Positions 5,363-6,668 of a stretch of DNA of 6,668 bases are shown here, piece by piece. Under the pieces are notes generated by a model. The model searched no databases. It was not told the origin of the DNA and was given only the letters and a program-made list of their open reading frames with translations. The first letter of the stretch is position 1; each line of letters begins with the position of its first letter. This stretch comes from Niveispirillum sp. (GTDB taxonomy: Bacteria; Pseudomonadota; Alphaproteobacteria; Azospirillales; Azospirillaceae), in contig JAEMSB010000269.1 in the NCBI GenBank assembly GCA_016463045.1, positions 1 to 6,668 on the forward strand. The letters run 5' to 3'. The position numbers and the translations under genes are program-made.

Positions 5363-6668
5363 TTATAGATCGTCCAGTTCCGGCAGGATCAGGTCCCTGG
5401 CCCCGGCATGGCGCAGGTCGGTGGTGTTGGCCCCGTCCAGCGCCAGTTGGGTGCAGACCGCCCCCGACATATCGGCGCTGATCAATTCCGCCCCGCCCAT
5501 GTCGGTCCGGATCAGACTGGCCCGGGTGAAGACGGCCTGCGTCGCCTTGGCCTTGCGCAGGTTCGCGGCTCCCAGGTCGGCCCCGTCGAAGCGCACACGG
5601 TTCAGGTTGGCGGGCCACAGCCTTGCGGCGTTGCTTTGTATCTGTACCGGCCCCAGGTCGGCCCGGACCAGGACGGCCCCCGAACAGGTGGCCCGTTCCA
5701 GGCTGGCGCCGCGCATGTCAGCGGCTGTCAGGTCGGCATCACGCAGGTCGGCCAGCGACAGGTCGGCCATGGCCAGCGTGGCGCCCGAAAGGTCTGCCCC
5801 GCGCAGCATGGTCCGGTGCAGTAGGGCCGCCGACAATGTCTGTCCCGACAGGTCGCGGCCCGACAGGTCGACCCCCGACAGGTCGGCCCGGATACCGTCA
5901 CGTCCCTGGCTGTCTACCCAGATGCGGTGATCGGCCAGGATCTGTTCCAAGGGCCGTCCATCGCTGGATAATTCACGCGACAGGATGGCCCCGTCCAGAT
6001 TGGCGGCGCGGCGCGTCACATCATCCATAATCACGCCGATCAGGTCGGCACCCAGGAAGCGGGTCGCATTCAGTTCCGCCCCCGTTAAGTTCGCGCCCGA
6101 CAGCCTGGCCCCCGACAGGTTCGCCTCTCGCAGATCGGCACCCGTCAGGTCGCAGCCCGTCAGGTTGGAATTGGACAGGTTGGCGCGCACGAACTTGGTC
6201 CCGCGCAGGATGGCATCCGTCAGGTCCGTCTGCATGACGAATGCGTTGGAGATTTTGGCGCGTGACAGGTCGGCGGCCCGGATGGTTGCCACCGACAGTT
6301 CGGTATTCACCGACACCGTCTCAAACTCATGCGCGGCGATGTCGCCATTCTTGCGCACATGCATGATGGTGCCATCGCGCAGGTCGCTGTCGGACAGGAT
6401 CGCCTCGGTCAGGACCGCGCCGCGCAGACAGGCGCCGCGCAGATCGGCCTTGCGCAGGTCCGCTCCTTCCATATTGGCCAGACGCAGATCGGCGGCATAG
6501 AGCGTGGCGCCCGACAGGTTCGCTCCTTCCAGCCGCGTGCCGAACAGCTTGGCCCCCGACAGGTCGGCATCCGCCAGGTCGAACCCCGACAGGTCCATAT
6601 GCGACAGGTCTCGCAGTTTCAGATTGGCGCGTGCGCCACCGGCCTGCCGGCGCAGAAAGGCCTGGTGC
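5363..6668 (-). CDS. Pentapeptide-repeat protein, two modules (5' end outside the window)
   Basis: The frame is open from the right edge to the TAA at 5363-5365 and gives at least 434 residues. Most of it is tandem A(D/N)LxX pentapeptides (ADLSG, ANLSG, ADLRG), the pattern known to fold as a right-handed quadrilateral beta-helix. An ATG exists at 6596-6598, but the repeats continue upstream through ANLKLRDLSH and a capping motif, so the true start lies outside the window. Counting from that Met, the repeats break at about 75-105 and at about 205-235. The second break contains HRIWVDSQGRDGIRADL, resembling HQAFLRRQAGGARANL upstream of residue 1, so the protein looks like two beta-helix modules, each with an H-x2-aromatic cap. 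No signal peptide, membrane segment or catalytic domain is visible. Some family members mimic DNA and protect gyrase, but nothing here shows that role. The function is unknown. Confidence 0.92.
   Translation of the reverse strand, partial: HQAFLRRQAGGARANLKLRDLSHMDLSGFDLADADLSGAKLFGTRLEGANLSGATLYAADLRLANMEGADLRKADLRGACLRGAVLTEAILSDSDLRDGTIMHVRKNGDIAAHEFETVSVNTELSVATIRAADLSRAKISNAFVMQTDLTDAILRGTKFVRANLSNSNLTGCDLTGADLREANLSGARLSGANLTGAELNATRFLGADLIGVIMDDVTRRAANLDGAILSRELSSDGRPLEQILADHRIWVDSQGRDGIRADLSGVDLSGRDLSGQTLSAALLHRTMLRGADLSGATLAMADLSLADLRDADLTAADMRGASLERATCSGAVLVRADLGPVQIQSNAARLWPANLNRVRFDGADLGAANLRKAKATQAVFTRASLIRTDMGGAELISADMSGAVCTQLALDGANTTDLRHAGARDLILPELDDL

Noticed and set aside
5408..6500. 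Several plus-strand frames opposite the pentapeptide gene, with repetitive Pro/Arg/Ser products
   Set aside because: The periodicity is inherited from the pentapeptide codons on the minus strand. The regular GACAGGTCGG-like DNA repeats there are coding repeats, not CRISPR or satellite DNA.

Overview
The window is GC-rich chromosomal DNA that looks alphaproteobacterial. The SucC, SucD and LDH-type malate dehydrogenase sequences, and the pentapeptide-repeat style, fit Rhodospirillales, perhaps the Azospirillum/Niveispirillum group. That placement is from memory of protein style and was not searched. Every gene I am confident of lies on the minus strand, so transcription runs from high to low coordinates.

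Layout in transcription order. A large pentapeptide-repeat protein enters from beyond the right edge and stops at 5363. After a 268-nt gap comes malate dehydrogenase mdh (5094-4129), closed by a strong intrinsic terminator (4051-4080). A gene-free AT-richer stretch (3573-4050) follows. Then come two paralogous genes for small exported two-cysteine proteins (3572-3258 and 2926-2615). The first is closed by its own terminator. The second has a good sigma-70-type promoter and a long leader rich in inverted repeats, and a large hairpin follows its stop. A 372-nt gap containing that hairpin precedes sucC-sucD (2242-172), the two subunits of succinyl-CoA synthetase. These are separated by 1 nt, with the sucD ribosome-binding site inside sucC. 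A near-perfect bidirectional terminator (108-142) closes the operon against what may be the tail of a convergent plus-strand gene (3-80).

How they work together: Mdh (malate to oxaloacetate) and SucCD (succinyl-CoA to succinate with nucleotide triphosphate formation) are TCA-cycle enzymes. Here the usual mdh-sucCD neighbourhood is broken into separate transcription units by terminators and by the two small secreted-protein genes. Those genes have no visible metabolic link to the cycle and are the least explained part of the window. The main points for a second look are this duplicated pair, the structured leader of the second copy, the transposon-end-like inverted repeat at about 2521-2607, and the two-module architecture of the pentapeptide protein.
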